Source: Sipunculus nudus (taxonomy: Eukaryota > Annelida > Sipuncula > Golfingiida > Sipunculidae). From it: a stretch of DNA of 64,000 nt. Shown here one piece after another: positions 1 through 12,000 of this stretch; the first letter of the stretch is position 1, and the number at the start of each line of letters is the position of its first letter. Where the stretch lies: NCBI GenBank assembly GCA_026874595.1, contig CM049306.1:52980019-53044018 (forward strand), given 5' to 3'. The notes under the pieces are model-generated. The model saw nothing but the letters and a program-made list of their open reading frames with translations, did not search any database and was not told where the DNA came from. The position numbers and the translations under genes are program-made.

Positions 1-715
1 GGAAAGCTACAGCATCCACAGCCGCAAAGCCAGAAGCAACCTACATTCCCTCTACTGATCACAGCAGCAGAGACCCAGCCATGTCATTCGAGAGCCGAAC
101 CCGATCATGTGAAGGACAGTGTTTCGAGACGCAATGCCTTTATACTTGCGGTTTCGGCCATTGGACCATATAACCAGTGTCCCAGTTATGCAAGCAAGTT
201 TTTTCGTCATCCGCAAGGTCAGAAGTAGCTTCGTGTTTAACTAGTGCACTTTGATGGAGCTGAAATTCCTTGGTTCAAGCTCTAAAGTGTCGTAACGGCA
301 AAACATTGAAACCTTGAGAGAACCTCAGAGATTCACTATATTGTCATAATGATTGCTACTTTGTATTATCAATAGCTCCATGTATATACCTCCTAAAATC
401 TAGAAGGTTTAATAATAATATTTTTTTTTCTTATCATACAGTTGACTATCATACAGAGACAGTGCCACCAACTTTAAACTAGAATATCAGCAGAAGCTGA
501 CAAAAGCACTCAGCCAAAAGAACAGTGCTTATGGATGGTAACAGAACTGGTATTGAGTATGAAATATCTGTTGTCACATGGATGTATATCTGCACATATG
601 GCTCTCGTTCATGTTATAAATTAGAACTAGAGAACTATGTAATAAGGTATTAAGGCAAATAATGACACCATATTCATAATAGTGGTTCCTGAGAAATAAG
701 CAAATAAGTTTTTTT
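1..715. other. No gene seen; dense first 300 bases
   Basis: No gene or repeat is recognised. The first 300 bases or so have mixed composition and no low-complexity tracts, unlike the AT-rich sequence that follows, so they could be part of a regulatory block or an exon cut by the window edge. No reading frame of useful length supports coding. Confidence 0.4.
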
Positions 716-932
716 AATTATAAGCTCTGTGACCTGGGAAAAAATGTCAAGGTCACCCCACTTCGAACTTGACTGACATTTTGTTAATATACATCCGCAC
801 TTGAGCATTAAAATTCCAAAAGTGAATCCTTCTTGAGATACCTGCTCACAAGTTAGAGAGTTACTTATGCCTGACGGATGGACGGCTTGGGTGACGAGAA
901 TAGCCCTTCAGCCTACTTGGCAGGTAACATCA
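716..932 (+). repeat. Interspersed repeat 3' part with GACGG tail
   Basis: This stretch contains TGTCAAGGTCACC-type sequence, then GACGGATGGACGG, then GGTGACGAGAATAGCCC, and ends in an imperfect palindrome around CAGCCTACTTGGCAGG. The order of GACGG microsatellite followed by a terminal palindrome is the same as in the other interspersed elements of this window, but the sequence is a different family. It is a single copy here, so the boundaries are approximate and the class is inferred. Confidence 0.45.
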
Positions 933-1149
933 CATTATGCACACAGATATATTTTTTTTTTATAAATATATTTTTCAAATTTGCAAAGCAATAATTATAT
1001 GAAAAAACACTCCAGAATTCACAATTTTAAATTGCACCTTTATTTATCCATGATTTGTTTCATATATTATCAAATTCTGCCTACTGATGGATTAATTATA
1101 TTTTGTTTAATTATTTAAAAGGAAATAATTTCTTTAAAATGCTACATCA

Positions 1150-2177
1150 GAACAAAGTGGCATCTCTTGGATTACTTCTTGAATTAATATTTCAAGAAAA
1201 GTTGTGCACATTGGATCCAAAACAGCTTTACATTTAAAGAAATACAGTTGACAATAACAAACCATGTACTGCAATATAATTGGTGATGGTGGTGGTGGTG
1301 GTGGTGGGGGGAGGGGGGGGGGGGGTGGCTGTTAGGGTAGGGCCCATGAAAATAAGTGTATGTTTATTACAGCAGGGTTGTTCTGCCAGTGCTACATCAC
1401 TAAAGGCTGTAGTGAGCAATAGTGGGGTCTTGGATATACACAATGCAAATATATTAAAGCATATGAAAAACTTCAATAATTAGAATAATTTTCAAGCTTT
1501 TACTTTACAATTTCAGAATTCAACAGATTAAATCCACATGTATCCCGGCTGTGAAAATTAAATTAAATATACTTACAAGAAAAAACGTGCCATGGTTAAA
1601 TTTGGGCAAAATTTAAGGTACCAATTTTAAATTTTTGCTAATATTTAAACAAAATTAAAAGATTTTGATCTTATTATGGGTATACAATAAAATTTTGATA
1701 AATTAAAGTTATATTACTGAAAAAAGTCCCTAGCTTTAACATTTTTATGTGTTAAGTGACCAAATATTTTTCCTGATTTTTTACAAAGTGCAATATGTTT
1801 GGGCCAATAACTTTTTTAAATTATATATTACACACCTAATTCCTGGCAAGTACATAGGAACTATATAGAGGAACATTTATGATAAATATGAGGATAACAG
1901 ATGAGTGGTATTTATATTAGTCAGTCCTGAAGTGGGAAAAAAGGTTTTTAATAAACAAATTGAGGTTTTTCCTTAATTTCTCAAAGGAATGAAGTCGCAA
2001 AGACCCAGTTTTTGGCTTGGTAGGAGATCTTGGGGACATCTAACATTATGCATTTTTAAATCCTAGGTCTTACAGCTTCAAAATGTGCCACATCCACGGA
2101 CGGACGGACAGACGGATGGATGATGGACAATGGACCACGACTATAGCTCAGATGACTTATAGTCAGGTGAGCTAAAA
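1150..2177 (+). repeat. 1-kb interspersed repeat, copy A
   Basis: This copy is alignable by eye with 40890-41899 in the same orientation. Shared landmarks in order are TTTCAAGAAAAGTTGTGCACATTGG, split by a few changes, then AATACAGTT, TTGGTGA followed by a long G run, a CAGCAGGG/GTGCTCAGCCAGT-type segment, GATTAAATCC, GGGCAAAATTTAAGGTACC, a GAGGTTTTTCCTTAATTT segment, GACCCAGTTTTTGG, then GACGGACGGACAGACGG and the tail ACTATAGCTCAGATGACTTA...AGCTAAAA. The tail is shared with the 340-bp-unit elements. The 5' boundary is where visible similarity fades. No transposase or reverse transcriptase frame is present, so the copy is non-autonomous. A Helentron/Helitron-type relationship is inferred from tail architecture only. 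Confidence 0.7.
1283..1325 (+). repeat. (GGT)n and poly-G tract
   Basis: A TGG trinucleotide run grades into G runs, the longest being 13 G at 1313-1325. It sits inside repeat copy A, at the same internal position as the G run of copy B. The short open frames on both strands here are products of this low-complexity tract. Confidence 0.9.
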
Positions 2178-4286
2178 TAAAAAAATGCTTCATTATTATG
2201 AAGTCATAGAACTGGCAGCTGTCTGGTCTGGTGTGGATGTACTTGGATGCCTTGTGCATTTTTTTTTAAGAGAGTGGGTTGGTATGGAAATAAAAAAATA
2301 TTGACAGCTAGGGTACAGGGTGGAAATTAAGCTCTTGTTAATAGTGTGCAAGACAGGGTTTAAAAAACATTCCCCACCCACAACAGCCAATTACATTACC
2401 ATTCAGCAGCAAACAGGTAAATGTATACAATTTCTTAAACACTGGGACACAACAATACACCTACATATTATTTAGAACCGGAAATGCAGTGAAACAATGG
2501 CTAGCTGACAGTTGTCTAAATACTAATCTATATGAAATCCAAACCTGAGAACCAAAGATAGATTATTAATACAAAAATTGTTCAGAAATAAAATTTAAAA
2601 TCTGTTACATCCTATCTTACTGCAATATGATAAATACTACAAGAGCCAAACATGTGAAAAAACTTTTTTACATTTCCTATAGTGTAATCATTCTTTAGTT
2701 TTATTTTTCTTAGATTTTTCACTAATCAATCCCTTTGGGAGCGGGGAAATGTGCTGGTACCTGTATATTCCAATTTTACCACAACTGCAAGAATTAAATT
2801 AATTATAAAAATCTGGATCAGATAATCCAATAAGTATTTACCTGCAGGTGCTGCCACTTAATGATAATGCTGGAGGCATTCCATGGTGCAGCTGGCGAGA
2901 TTTATTTATACCACAACACCAAGGTCAAATGCATATCTCCATCACCCGCTGCGGTGATTTTCTGATGATTAGGAGTATTCTAACATTAATTACTCTGAGA
3001 TATATTACATACCAGATTTAGCACATTCAGGGTAAAATTATCAATTTTTATACAGCAATTCAGAGCTGTAATGATAATTTTTATGTACCCATGATGATGC
3101 ATAATTAGCTGAGGGTCAAAATTTGTGCAAATTAAACCACCAGAATTTGCCAGCAGTTTTCAGAGAGGTCTAGTCATTTGTAAAAGTTTGTAAGTGTCTG
3201 CAGTTAGACAGAAGTTATTTTTAAGAGTCTGATTCAGAGAACATTTTTGCCTCGATCTTGCAGATACTTAAATTGCTGTGCACTAAAAAAAAACATTATC
3301 TGGTTACTTCCTATGTGAGCAACCATTTTAAGATCTACAAAAGACAACTGTCATTAAAGTCTGTTGTTTTACATTAGGTTCCTGTCCAAGGTTTCCCTGG
3401 CAAAAATGCCTTTTATGATGAATATTCCAGATTATAAAAGTTTCCCAAGAACGGGTGGACTGGTTGTAGGGAGTAGAGAAACACAGTACAGAAATGGAAT
3501 GCTAAATCTGCCATTTTGTCCAGATGTAGCAGGCAAGAAATGTTCAAAGCATGACACTGGAACATAAGCCAATAGAACATGCTGCCACACCCTAGCAGTC
3601 CTCAGATATAGACTGTCTGGGTCATGTGAGGCACAAAAAGACAGATGCATCAGTTCACCAGCACCTATACAGCTTAAACACATCTCCGTCTCCATGGTTG
3701 TATACTCACTACTACAGCTAATACTACAAACTACACACATTCAGCAGACATACTAAAACAAGCTAGCTGCTGCCAGCTCTGTGCAGCCCTACAAGAAATC
3801 AGCTTATCCAGCTGTCGGGCAAGTATTTAAACCAGCACTGACAGCGTCAAAAGAACCTTACTATTGAAAAAAGAATCTAACACTGATATCAATTTACACT
3901 GCCTGAACACCAATTTAAACTATAATATGTTGTCTAAAGAACCAAACCCCCATTTATGGAAAAATATAATTTTTTCTTTTCAATATTCAAAACTGGATAT
4001 TTATTTAACATTTTGTCCACCAGAACAGCTTGCTGAATCAAGGTCTGTGAAAGTGTAGCTGGTTACCACAGACTTGATAGTATGAAGATGGGAGACTGCA
4101 AACCTGAGGCAAGGACCTCATTTCCTGTCACAAAAAAGCAACAAAGTACACACCATCTACAATATTAGAGGATTAAATTTGACGGATTAAAAACCTAAGA
4201 ATGTTTTAAACCATTTCCTTTTAAAGTTGGTGAAAGTCAAATTATTGGTCACATCTTAATTATATATATATATATAATATATATAC
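2178..4286. other. Mostly unique AT-rich DNA, two denser blocks
   Basis: No gene is recognised. Two denser blocks stand out. One is about 2840-3000 and includes a palindromic ATCACCCGCTGCGGTGAT at about 2940-2957. The other is about 3370-3790, where a minus-strand frame of about 100 codons (3432-3740) is open but has no recognisable domain. Just before the next element there is a TA dinucleotide tract at about 4258-4286. Confidence 0.45.
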
Positions 4287-4418
4287 ACAGTGAAACCTCA
4301 TTGTGTCGAACTAGCTTAAGTTGAATACCCCACTTATGTTGAAGTTACAGACTCAATATTCCTGACAACTCAGCTTTCCAAGGGTACCTTCAACTACAAA
4401 ACAATGAGGTTTCACTGT
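4287..4418. mobile_element. Short MITE with 18-bp perfect TIRs
   Basis: The left end ACAGTGAAACCTCATTGT (4287-4304) and the right end ACAATGAGGTTTCACTGT (4401-4418) are exact reverse complements. They bound a 132-bp element with no coding capacity. The ends resemble the CAGTGRAACCTC-type termini of pogo/Tigger-like Tc1-mariner MITEs, which insert at TA. The right flank is TA-rich and the left flank reads TATAC, so a target duplication is plausible but cannot be read unambiguously in this TA-rich context. Confidence 0.75.
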
Positions 4419-6362
4419 ATATAAAACAGCCACTTTTGACCAAAAAAAACCTTAAATAACCACAATGATCCCATGACTGTCAGACACATTTGATCATCTA
4501 AATATCAGAAAAACATAAAACTTTAAATTTATTTTATAGTTAACAATTTAAATCCCATACTTGGTTGGAAGTCCAACATGGAGTCTCTATAAAGTAATGT
4601 TAAGATAAAGGTTTTTCAGAAAACCATGTAAAAACAGGTAGAGACAGTGGTGGAATGGAGTATACCAAAGATAGTCTGTCACTTTAGTCATCCACCAGCA
4701 ACTGCATGCAGACTTTGAAGAGTGGCTGATATTCCACCTGCAACAGGCAGTGGCTGGGGACTTCCCTACTCAGTCCTGGAGAAAACTGATTTCATCATGT
4801 AAATTAAAGAATGCAGGCTGTCACAGCTATATGCACCACAGTAGCAGATGGTATAATACATTTATTCAGCCCCAGACTTGCAAGTTTAACTAACACAGGC
4901 GGTGATCAGTTGCGCAGGATGTGAAAAGCTGATGCCTTCCTGAAAGAGTTTACAAGTTGAAGACCGCAAAAGGTTCCCCGCTGAACGAGAGAACGAGTTA
5001 CTGACATTGCTGTGGAAGTCCGGGCAGGTGACTGAACTGAATGACAACATTACTTTCCTTGATGCTTCCCTCGCCAGGACATGAAAGAGGCCAGACCTTA
5101 CATAGATAAGGCAACCGGTACACAAACAGCTTTACCAAGAGCGCAAGAGCATCTAACTCACAAAGAAGTGCCAAAACAGATCGGGGTTAAAAAACCCATA
5201 TAATATCCCTAACTCTTGCAAAAACAACTTACCAAAGAACACATTATGGCAACTCATCACACAAGGTAAGAAAAAAGATAAACAAAATCCCTACTTCCTA
5301 ATAAAACTAATCCTGAAAGGGACACCAGTATAAAAACCTAAACAATATCCCTGCTCCAATCAGAAACAGGTCTATACAGATGTCTTCCTCAGTTTTATTT
5401 CCAGGAAAATGTGCAGTGTGTCCTGAATGTTACGTAAAAAATGCAGAATGAGTACATTTTAAATTACCTACAGGTGTAAAACAAGTTAAAATAAAGCTAT
5501 CAGGAGCCCAATGTTATCACATCATGCACTAACCAGACAGCTGACTTGGACACATTTACACTAAAGTAGGTTTATACTAAGGTACAATTTTCACTAAAAT
5601 TAGCTCTGTTGCTTGTAAATATAACCTGGCAGTACTGCTGAGGAAGCTTATGTGCTGTTGAAGCCTAACAGCATTTATAAGAGTCAGGAGTACTTATGTG
5701 AGAAGTAGATATTAACATTCATTGCAAAAAATATCTGTCAGAGTAAGACCAACTTGTCTTAGGATCCTTGAATAGACAAAAATATAATCACTAACTTTTA
5801 AAATCTTTTGACAAAACATTTACTGGAAGAGTTTAATCAAGTCACACTACAATTTATTCATGATAAAGATAAAGACAATAAATTGCAAAAATATACATAT
5901 GAAATACACATAGGATTTTTTTTCAATATCCCATCTTCAAACACTAAACAGCTGAACATTAAACCAATTGATTATATGTTTGATTCATTTCAAAATAAAC
6001 AAGTTGATAAAAACATGGTCAGAAAGACAAACATTTATGTATTATGCTTCAAGTTTTATGAAGACCTGGAATAAGTGAAAAATTCTGGTGTTTATGAGCA
6101 GAAGAGAACATCAAAGGCTCAGCTGAAGTCCAAACAAACCAGCAAAAACCTCATCAGATCAAACTTATAGGTATGACACATTTTCTTCAAAAGAGACATA
6201 TCATATCTCTCTGCCTGGAAGACTCTCAATCTAAGCTGCACACAGCAACACTCACCAAATGAAGGCAAACATTTAAACCAGGCCACCATTGATTTTTGTA
6301 TGAACCTTAATATTCCACGCCCTGAGGGGGTGTGTTAGCAGAACTTCTGTCACCAGATAAAC
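4419..6362. other. No gene seen; dense block near 4.9-5.1 kb
   Basis: This is mostly unique AT-rich sequence. About 4880-5130 is denser and GC-richer, with a 79-codon minus-strand frame (4886-5125) that matches nothing I recognise. A short plus-strand frame at 5808-6074 is Lys/Asn/Ile-rich and looks accidental. Nothing else is seen. Confidence 0.4.
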
Positions 6363-6365
6363 AGT

Positions 6366-6455
6366 GCCTAGCTCAGTCGGTCTACACATCTTAGCTGACC
6401 TGCTAATTGTACTGAGGCAGTTGGAACTTCAGCCTTCCAGGGGTTCCTATTTACA
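6366..6455 (+). repeat. tRNA-like head of possible SINE
   Basis: GCCTAGCTCAGTCGGTCTAC (about 6367-6386) fits a Pol III A box (TRGCNNAGYNGG) and the D-arm of a Lys/Arg-type tRNA. A weak B-box-like GGGGTTCCTATTTAC lies about 70 bases downstream, further than in a normal tRNA. The intervening sequence cannot fold as a standard anticodon arm. It is therefore more likely a degraded tRNA-derived SINE head than a tRNA gene. The 64-codon frame over it is a by-product. Confidence 0.35.
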
Positions 6456-7935
6456 CCAGCTCCTGTCATCAATGGGCCCCTTGGCTCTTAATATAATAGG
6501 TCTGACAGGGAGAACCGGAAAGTGCATTAACTCAAAAGATTTTCTAATAATGGTGTAAGTCATGCTGTGGACTGCAACAATTATTGTCTGTAGTCAATCT
6601 CTTGAGGCATTAACAGAGTTCTCAATCATCTACACGTCCAACAATACAAATAATTAGGGAGTGTAAGGATGAATGCATGAGTAAGTGCACAAAAAAATTA
6701 GCTATCTGTGGTCTCCAGGGTTCTGAAGAAAATTGCTACAAAAAAAAGGTAAATTATATGTTCTGCTTATTTAGCTAATAGCCTGAAACAAACATTTGTA
6801 CAGACATTTTCCATGACTTTTTCCAAGACAACTTTTAGTTGAGAAGTTAAGGTGAGACCCTTTTTCAAAGGTATTTAAAAGCTACATTTACTAGTTTTAT
6901 GAGGCCAATGGTGGGGGGGGGGGGGGGGGGTAAACAGGTCAAGGATACTCATGCAGTGAAATGATCTTTGTTTTCTTTGTTTTCACACTATATTCTTAAA
7001 TAAAGTACCTCTCAATTAACATTTTGCTATATATAGTGATGCTCCATCACATATTACAATATATTCACTTGCATGTTTATTCTAAAAACAGCTTGTTTTA
7101 TATCTGAAACACCTGTTAAGGCTCCTGCTGTATATCTCGGGAAAAATGCTACACAAATGAACAGGAATTAATGATAATTCTTGTGTCCATCACCAGTACC
7201 CATTAAAATCAGAATGACACATATATATTAAAGAAAAGCTTTACACGTAAAACTTCCCTGGAAATATAGACAGTTCAAAGTCACCTGAAAGATTTGTTTT
7301 TCTGACTTTATTCAAATTGTTTACTGTTGGTTTTTTTTTACATAAAAAGTTATATCAAATTGAATAATAGTACCAGCTGCTCAAGCTATGTTTATCCAAA
7401 TTTGTATGGCAAGACTGAGACTGGAAATCACCTTCTGTCTCAAATGACAGACCTTTCCAAAAACATGGCAGGAAAGACAGATTAGACCAACTTAAGGTCA
7501 ATGAGTACTTTACAGTTATCTATCAACTGTTTTTTTACACCTGAAGGTGAAAGCTGAGGCTGGCACCAGTAAGCATAGAGATTATGTCTACAGGTAATAT
7601 ACAATTTATATCTCATATAACTAAATGTAAAAAATGCTGGCAAAATAATGACATGTTCTACCTGGCCTTGACACAAGGCTGTACTTATTTAAGCATTCCC
7701 TAGTGGTGTCACTGTTGGGAACAAAAAATCCTGTGAAAAATGTGTTTATATGGTGCCTTTAATTTGATTGTGCACCAATTAGCAAAGTTGGTAAATTCTT
7801 AGTCCACCAGATGGAAGTGTTTGAAAACAAATAAAATCAGCTCAGAGGTAATAGAAGGTTTATGATAAGTAATATGTGTTTATGACCACAAAAACTTATC
7901 AAGAAACAGAAATAATAGATTTTTTTTGCTTAACA
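6456..7935. other. No gene seen; contains a poly-G run
   Basis: Unique AT-rich sequence with a run of 18 G at 6913-6930. There is no similarity to other parts of the window apart from that tract, and no credible coding frame. Confidence 0.5.
6913..6930 (+). repeat. Poly-G tract (18 G)
   Basis: This is the longest uninterrupted G run in the window, outside any recognised element. It is likely length-polymorphic and prone to sequencing error. Confidence 0.9.
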
Positions 7936-8060
7936 AGTAGAAGTGCACTAAAAATCAAAGGAGATTCTATCAAAATTGTATTATTTTATCTTCTTGAAAG
8001 AAATTGATGCAGGTGGTGCCTCAGAACCAACCTTTTATTGGTTTTTTTTGCCTAAAGCCC
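7936..8060 (+). repeat. Interspersed repeat, pair with 43605-43765
   Basis: Shared landmarks with 43605-43765, in the same orientation, are AAATTGTATTATTT, TATCTTCT.GAAAG, ATTGATGC, GGTGCCT.AGAACCA and CCTTTTATT. The pair is clearly homologous although diverged and of slightly different length. No coding capacity is visible and the termini are not defined. Confidence 0.6.
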
Positions 8061-10465
8061 CTCAACTTCTCTACTTGTGCAAATGGGAATTTCCCAGATG
8101 GAGAGTGACTGGATGAGTGCTCTGCCCAACTTGGAAACTTAAAAATACCATTTGAACAACCTGATTTGAGTGTAGCATTATAAAGCTCGGGCTACTTTTA
8201 ACCTGTTTGTCCATGACCTCTGACCTTTTCCCAATAACAAAGGTTTTTACATCAAAAGTAGTGTATTTATAAATTCAAACACAGCCGCTTGAATCATTAT
8301 TGGTGGGCATTATTCTGGCCTAGAACAGGCTAAAACCGCCAATATATACTGATCCAACCTGTGTCTTCTGAAACAGACTTTGTGGACTCTCTGAACTGAC
8401 CTTGTTTTGGGCCAAATATCAGCCACAAGTAACAATTCATGCAAATGTGACTCAAGGTAGTGCTGATAGTAAATTAAAGCACCTTTTGGAATATATCCTC
8501 TATTGACGTACATGAATAAAACCAGAATGTACCATGTATATTGAGAGCTGACTGTGTCATTACTGACTTGTGGCGGAGGGACCAGGCTCACAGCTCAGAT
8601 GATATATCACATAGTCAAATGACCACCTTGCACAGATTTCCCATAACACATTAGCAGCAGAAGCATCCTTTCCAAGGAGCAAGCCTACATGATAATCATA
8701 CCATCCTTTCTTGTACATTAACATATATCTTCAAAAATTCTCGGTACTCTACACAGACATATTTTTAAAGTTCAAATTTGTCATGGTCTAATGTTAGATG
8801 CCTACACAATTGTGTCTGTAATAGGGAAGTTTCTGCAAAATAAGGTTTTCCTCTACTTATAGACTGCAATTTATATTTATATTTATTTGTGTCTGAACTT
8901 CTAAAATCAGGCACGTGCTTTCACTGTTGTTTACAATATGGACATCCAAAAGTATATACCAAGAAAAAAGTGCAAAATCTTTATTTCGTCACAGATAAGG
9001 ATACAAGAAACTTTTGCCAACAAATACCTCTTGTCCATGGACACCCCTGTTTTATGGACACTTCAAGATAATGCAATGAACAATAAGATCAGATGCCTAT
9101 AATCTAAATGTCTAAACTGGGTTATCTCTATTACCATCATTTACAGGAAAAATTCAGGTGCAAATAGGGAAAAAAAAATAAAAAGCGGCATCGTCTTTCT
9201 CATATGACAAAACACAAAATGTAGCATCATAAACCAAATGGCTTAAATTGAATACTGACCTTGGTAAAAAATTAATACCCAAAGTACATGATGTGGATAC
9301 AAGACTTATTAATAAACCCTTCAAATTTAATTTTCCTTACGCTTTGTCCGCCTCTAAGGCATCTAAGAAAACAGGCCTTGTGGCCTTGGCACTGACCTTG
9401 GTTTCTAGGAGTTCTTAGCGCTCTCCCTCCCACTTGACACAAGGGTGGGAGAGCATAATGCCCCGAGTTACAAAATGTCAAGCCTTTGGGGGAAAGAGAA
9501 AAGGCTGAGGGCAACCTGGGGCTGGGATAGAGAAATGGCATTCTATATGCCACCTGTAAGAGTCAGGAAAGACGCATCCTGTGTCTATGAATAATAATGA
9601 GTCGCAGGGCTCTGCCTGTGTCTTCAGCATCATTCAGGTCAACTTTATTTATTTTAAATTTCTGCTAATAATGTTTTCTGCTAAAAAAAATATGACATAT
9701 ATCACATCTTCAAAGAATGAATAAACCTTTGGTCAATTTGTATTATGTTTAAGAACTGAGCATTACACCCTTCACTTTACGAAACAGGAAAACAGGAGAT
9801 ATAACGCAGCAATTCATCAAAGAATGCTAGACCAGCTTCTATAAATACACTAGCAACGCTTAAAATGTCTGCTATAATTTCATGGTCATGAACAGGAACT
9901 AAAAGCATTTCTTATCTTGTGTCTCAATGCCACAGTTTGAATCTATTTTTGCATGCAGTAAAATATTCTTACTTAATCACTACAAATAAATATAAAATTA
10001 TACATATATAAACATTAAATTAATTGAAAGTAGGTAAATTATAATAACATTAACTGAATACCATTTTCTTTTACCATGCTTTGATATTTAAAAAAATATG
10101 TAAATATTAATATATCTAAGGGTGTTTGCTGATACATGGAGATTTCATGAAGGTTTGAATGATTTATTGATACAATATATTTAGGAAATACATTCAAGTG
10201 GTATCCTTTGTTTGCATATATATTTAAACATATATCAATAGATTGAGCACAAGCTTCTTTTAAGCTTATGAAGCTCGCTCCTGATTCCAAAGATGATAAT
10301 TTTCTGATAAAAAAAACAGGTGCATGAAGGTTAAAGATATATGTAATAAAAGTGATAATGTGAGGCCCTAAAATAAAGTACTGGTATCCTGTGAGAGTTT
10401 AGTTACAAAGCAATATGTCACCAGACTGATTAGTAGTCATGAGGGCTACTGAAGGTTTGCTGAGA
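8061..10465. other. No gene seen; two denser blocks
   Basis: Two blocks have higher sequence complexity: about 8290-8600, with a 93-codon minus-strand frame, and about 9320-9560, GC-richer with another 93-codon minus-strand frame containing a Pro/Ser-rich start. Neither frame has a recognisable domain or convincing splice sites. The rest is AT-rich and unremarkable. Confidence 0.4.
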
Positions 10466-10735
10466 AACATTATGCCAGACTTGATATTAAACAGGACTTG
10501 ATCTTGGCAGATCTAATGGTGTCAAAGCCACACATTTGGTTTCCAGCCATGAATAAGCCAGAACAAACAGCGAGCCGCCTAAGCTCTTGCACACTGTGTC
10601 GCATCAGGATACGGTGCTGCCGCAAAGTGATTCCATCCCGGTCACATCGTGCCGCAAGTGGACTAACTCTGTTTTCCTCATCAATACCCATAATCCTTTG
10701 CATTCTTCTGTAGCTAGCTTATCATCTTCCACATT
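10466..10735. other. Dense block, possible exon or regulatory element
   Basis: This block is conspicuously GC-richer and free of low complexity compared with its flanks, and is open on both strands. The minus-strand frame (77 codons from about 10703 down to 10470) begins MQRIMGIDEENRVSPLAARC and contains a basic stretch LRQHRILMRHSVQELRRLAV. It has an in-frame stop just upstream and only a weak acceptor (CTACAG) about 7 bases before the first Met. I recognise no family. Dual-strand openness together with even composition fits a conserved noncoding element at least as well as an exon. Confidence 0.3.
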
Positions 10736-11751
10736 TTCTATCAAATCTTGGATATGATGCAAAAAGTACTTCATGTTGCCATGGAAACAGACATCATCTG
10801 GGCTCAGAGTATGTAAAAATACAACTTTATGTAAAGGGAACCTGAAGTGTACTTATCAAGCTTGGCTTGCATTAAGGAAGGCACCAAAAATAGAATAATT
10901 GAATTACTCTCCTACAAAATTTACCACAATAAAAAACATTCCACTTCAGAAAGCCACTGCTTTAATCACACCTAGTTCACATTTATTTGTCAAATTTTGC
11001 CAATAACAACCCATCAAATTGTGATGCTGATGCCCATAACACAGCAAATATTGTAAAACCAGCTTCAAGGATGGAAATCAAGAGTGTAATAATTCACAAT
11101 ATATTTGCCATTAAGTTCACCAATAAAGCTGTAAGTTGGTAACTTAAATATTCACCCAAGGATTCCAGGTGCTATTTTCTATTGCTAAGCTTGCGAAAAA
11201 CTGATAGTTCAGTGTATATATATTAAGTCCACCTGACGTCATCTGTTTTAAATCAAACCATATACTTGCTTGAAGAGAACAAATGGTCTATCATCAATAA
11301 ACAATACTTTATTATTCATCACCACAAAGACAATTTCTCAACTATGTAAACAATGTAAAAAAAAAAATCCTTTTTTCTATAGTGATCTAGCTGCTCCCAT
11401 GAACTCAGGAACTCATCCCCTAATGGCAATTTATATTTTTATTTTTTTTTATCTTTATGGTATTATATAAATATAATCAGCATATTATAATAAAGCTGGC
11501 TCAAGAATCTGTTATAGGTTTTGAATTATGCCTTGTGAAAACTCAATACATAATAAACTTTACTCAAAATATGGAATTCATGTGACCTATGTTTTCTCAT
11601 TCTAAACTTATATGTGAAAAGGCATTTTTTTTAACCATTCATGAAACCATTAGGAAAGGAAAACAGGATACCAGTATCTTAATTTCACATATGAAAATGA
11701 TTTATATGTATAAGATTTCTCACACAAATGAAAATACATCAACACAATTGA
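10736..11751. other. AT-rich, nothing recognised
   Basis: Unique AT-rich DNA with A/T homopolymers. Short plus-strand frames at 11270-11470 and 11589-11801 are Lys/Ile/Asn-rich and look accidental. Confidence 0.5.
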
Positions 11752-12000
11752 AGATCCAGGTCAAGGTCACCAGTTGGAAACTCTTCAAAGAATTAGGTTG
11801 AAACAATTAGATTTTCAAACTTGTGGGAAAAAAATGCGAAACGTCAAAAGTGATGGGGTTAACAAGAGGTTTCTATTTTGACCTAATTGACCTGGAGGAT
11901 GAAGAAAGTCACCAGTTTTCCAACTTGTCCTAGGTATTGGTTGAAACAATTCAAATTTCAAATTCATGAAAAAATAATGAGTTGTTCCAAAGTTATATGA
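11752..12000 (+). repeat. Two-unit tandem repeat of about 144 bp
   Basis: GGTCACCAGTTGGAAAC...GGTTGAAACAATT...TCAAACTTGTGGGAAAAAAATG (from about 11764) recurs as AGTCACCAGTTTTCCAAC...GGTTGAAACAATT...CAAATTCATGAAAAAATAATG (from about 11908). The units are diverged. The TGACCT/AGGTCA-rich wording resembles other interspersed repeats in this window, but no second locus was found. Confidence 0.55.
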
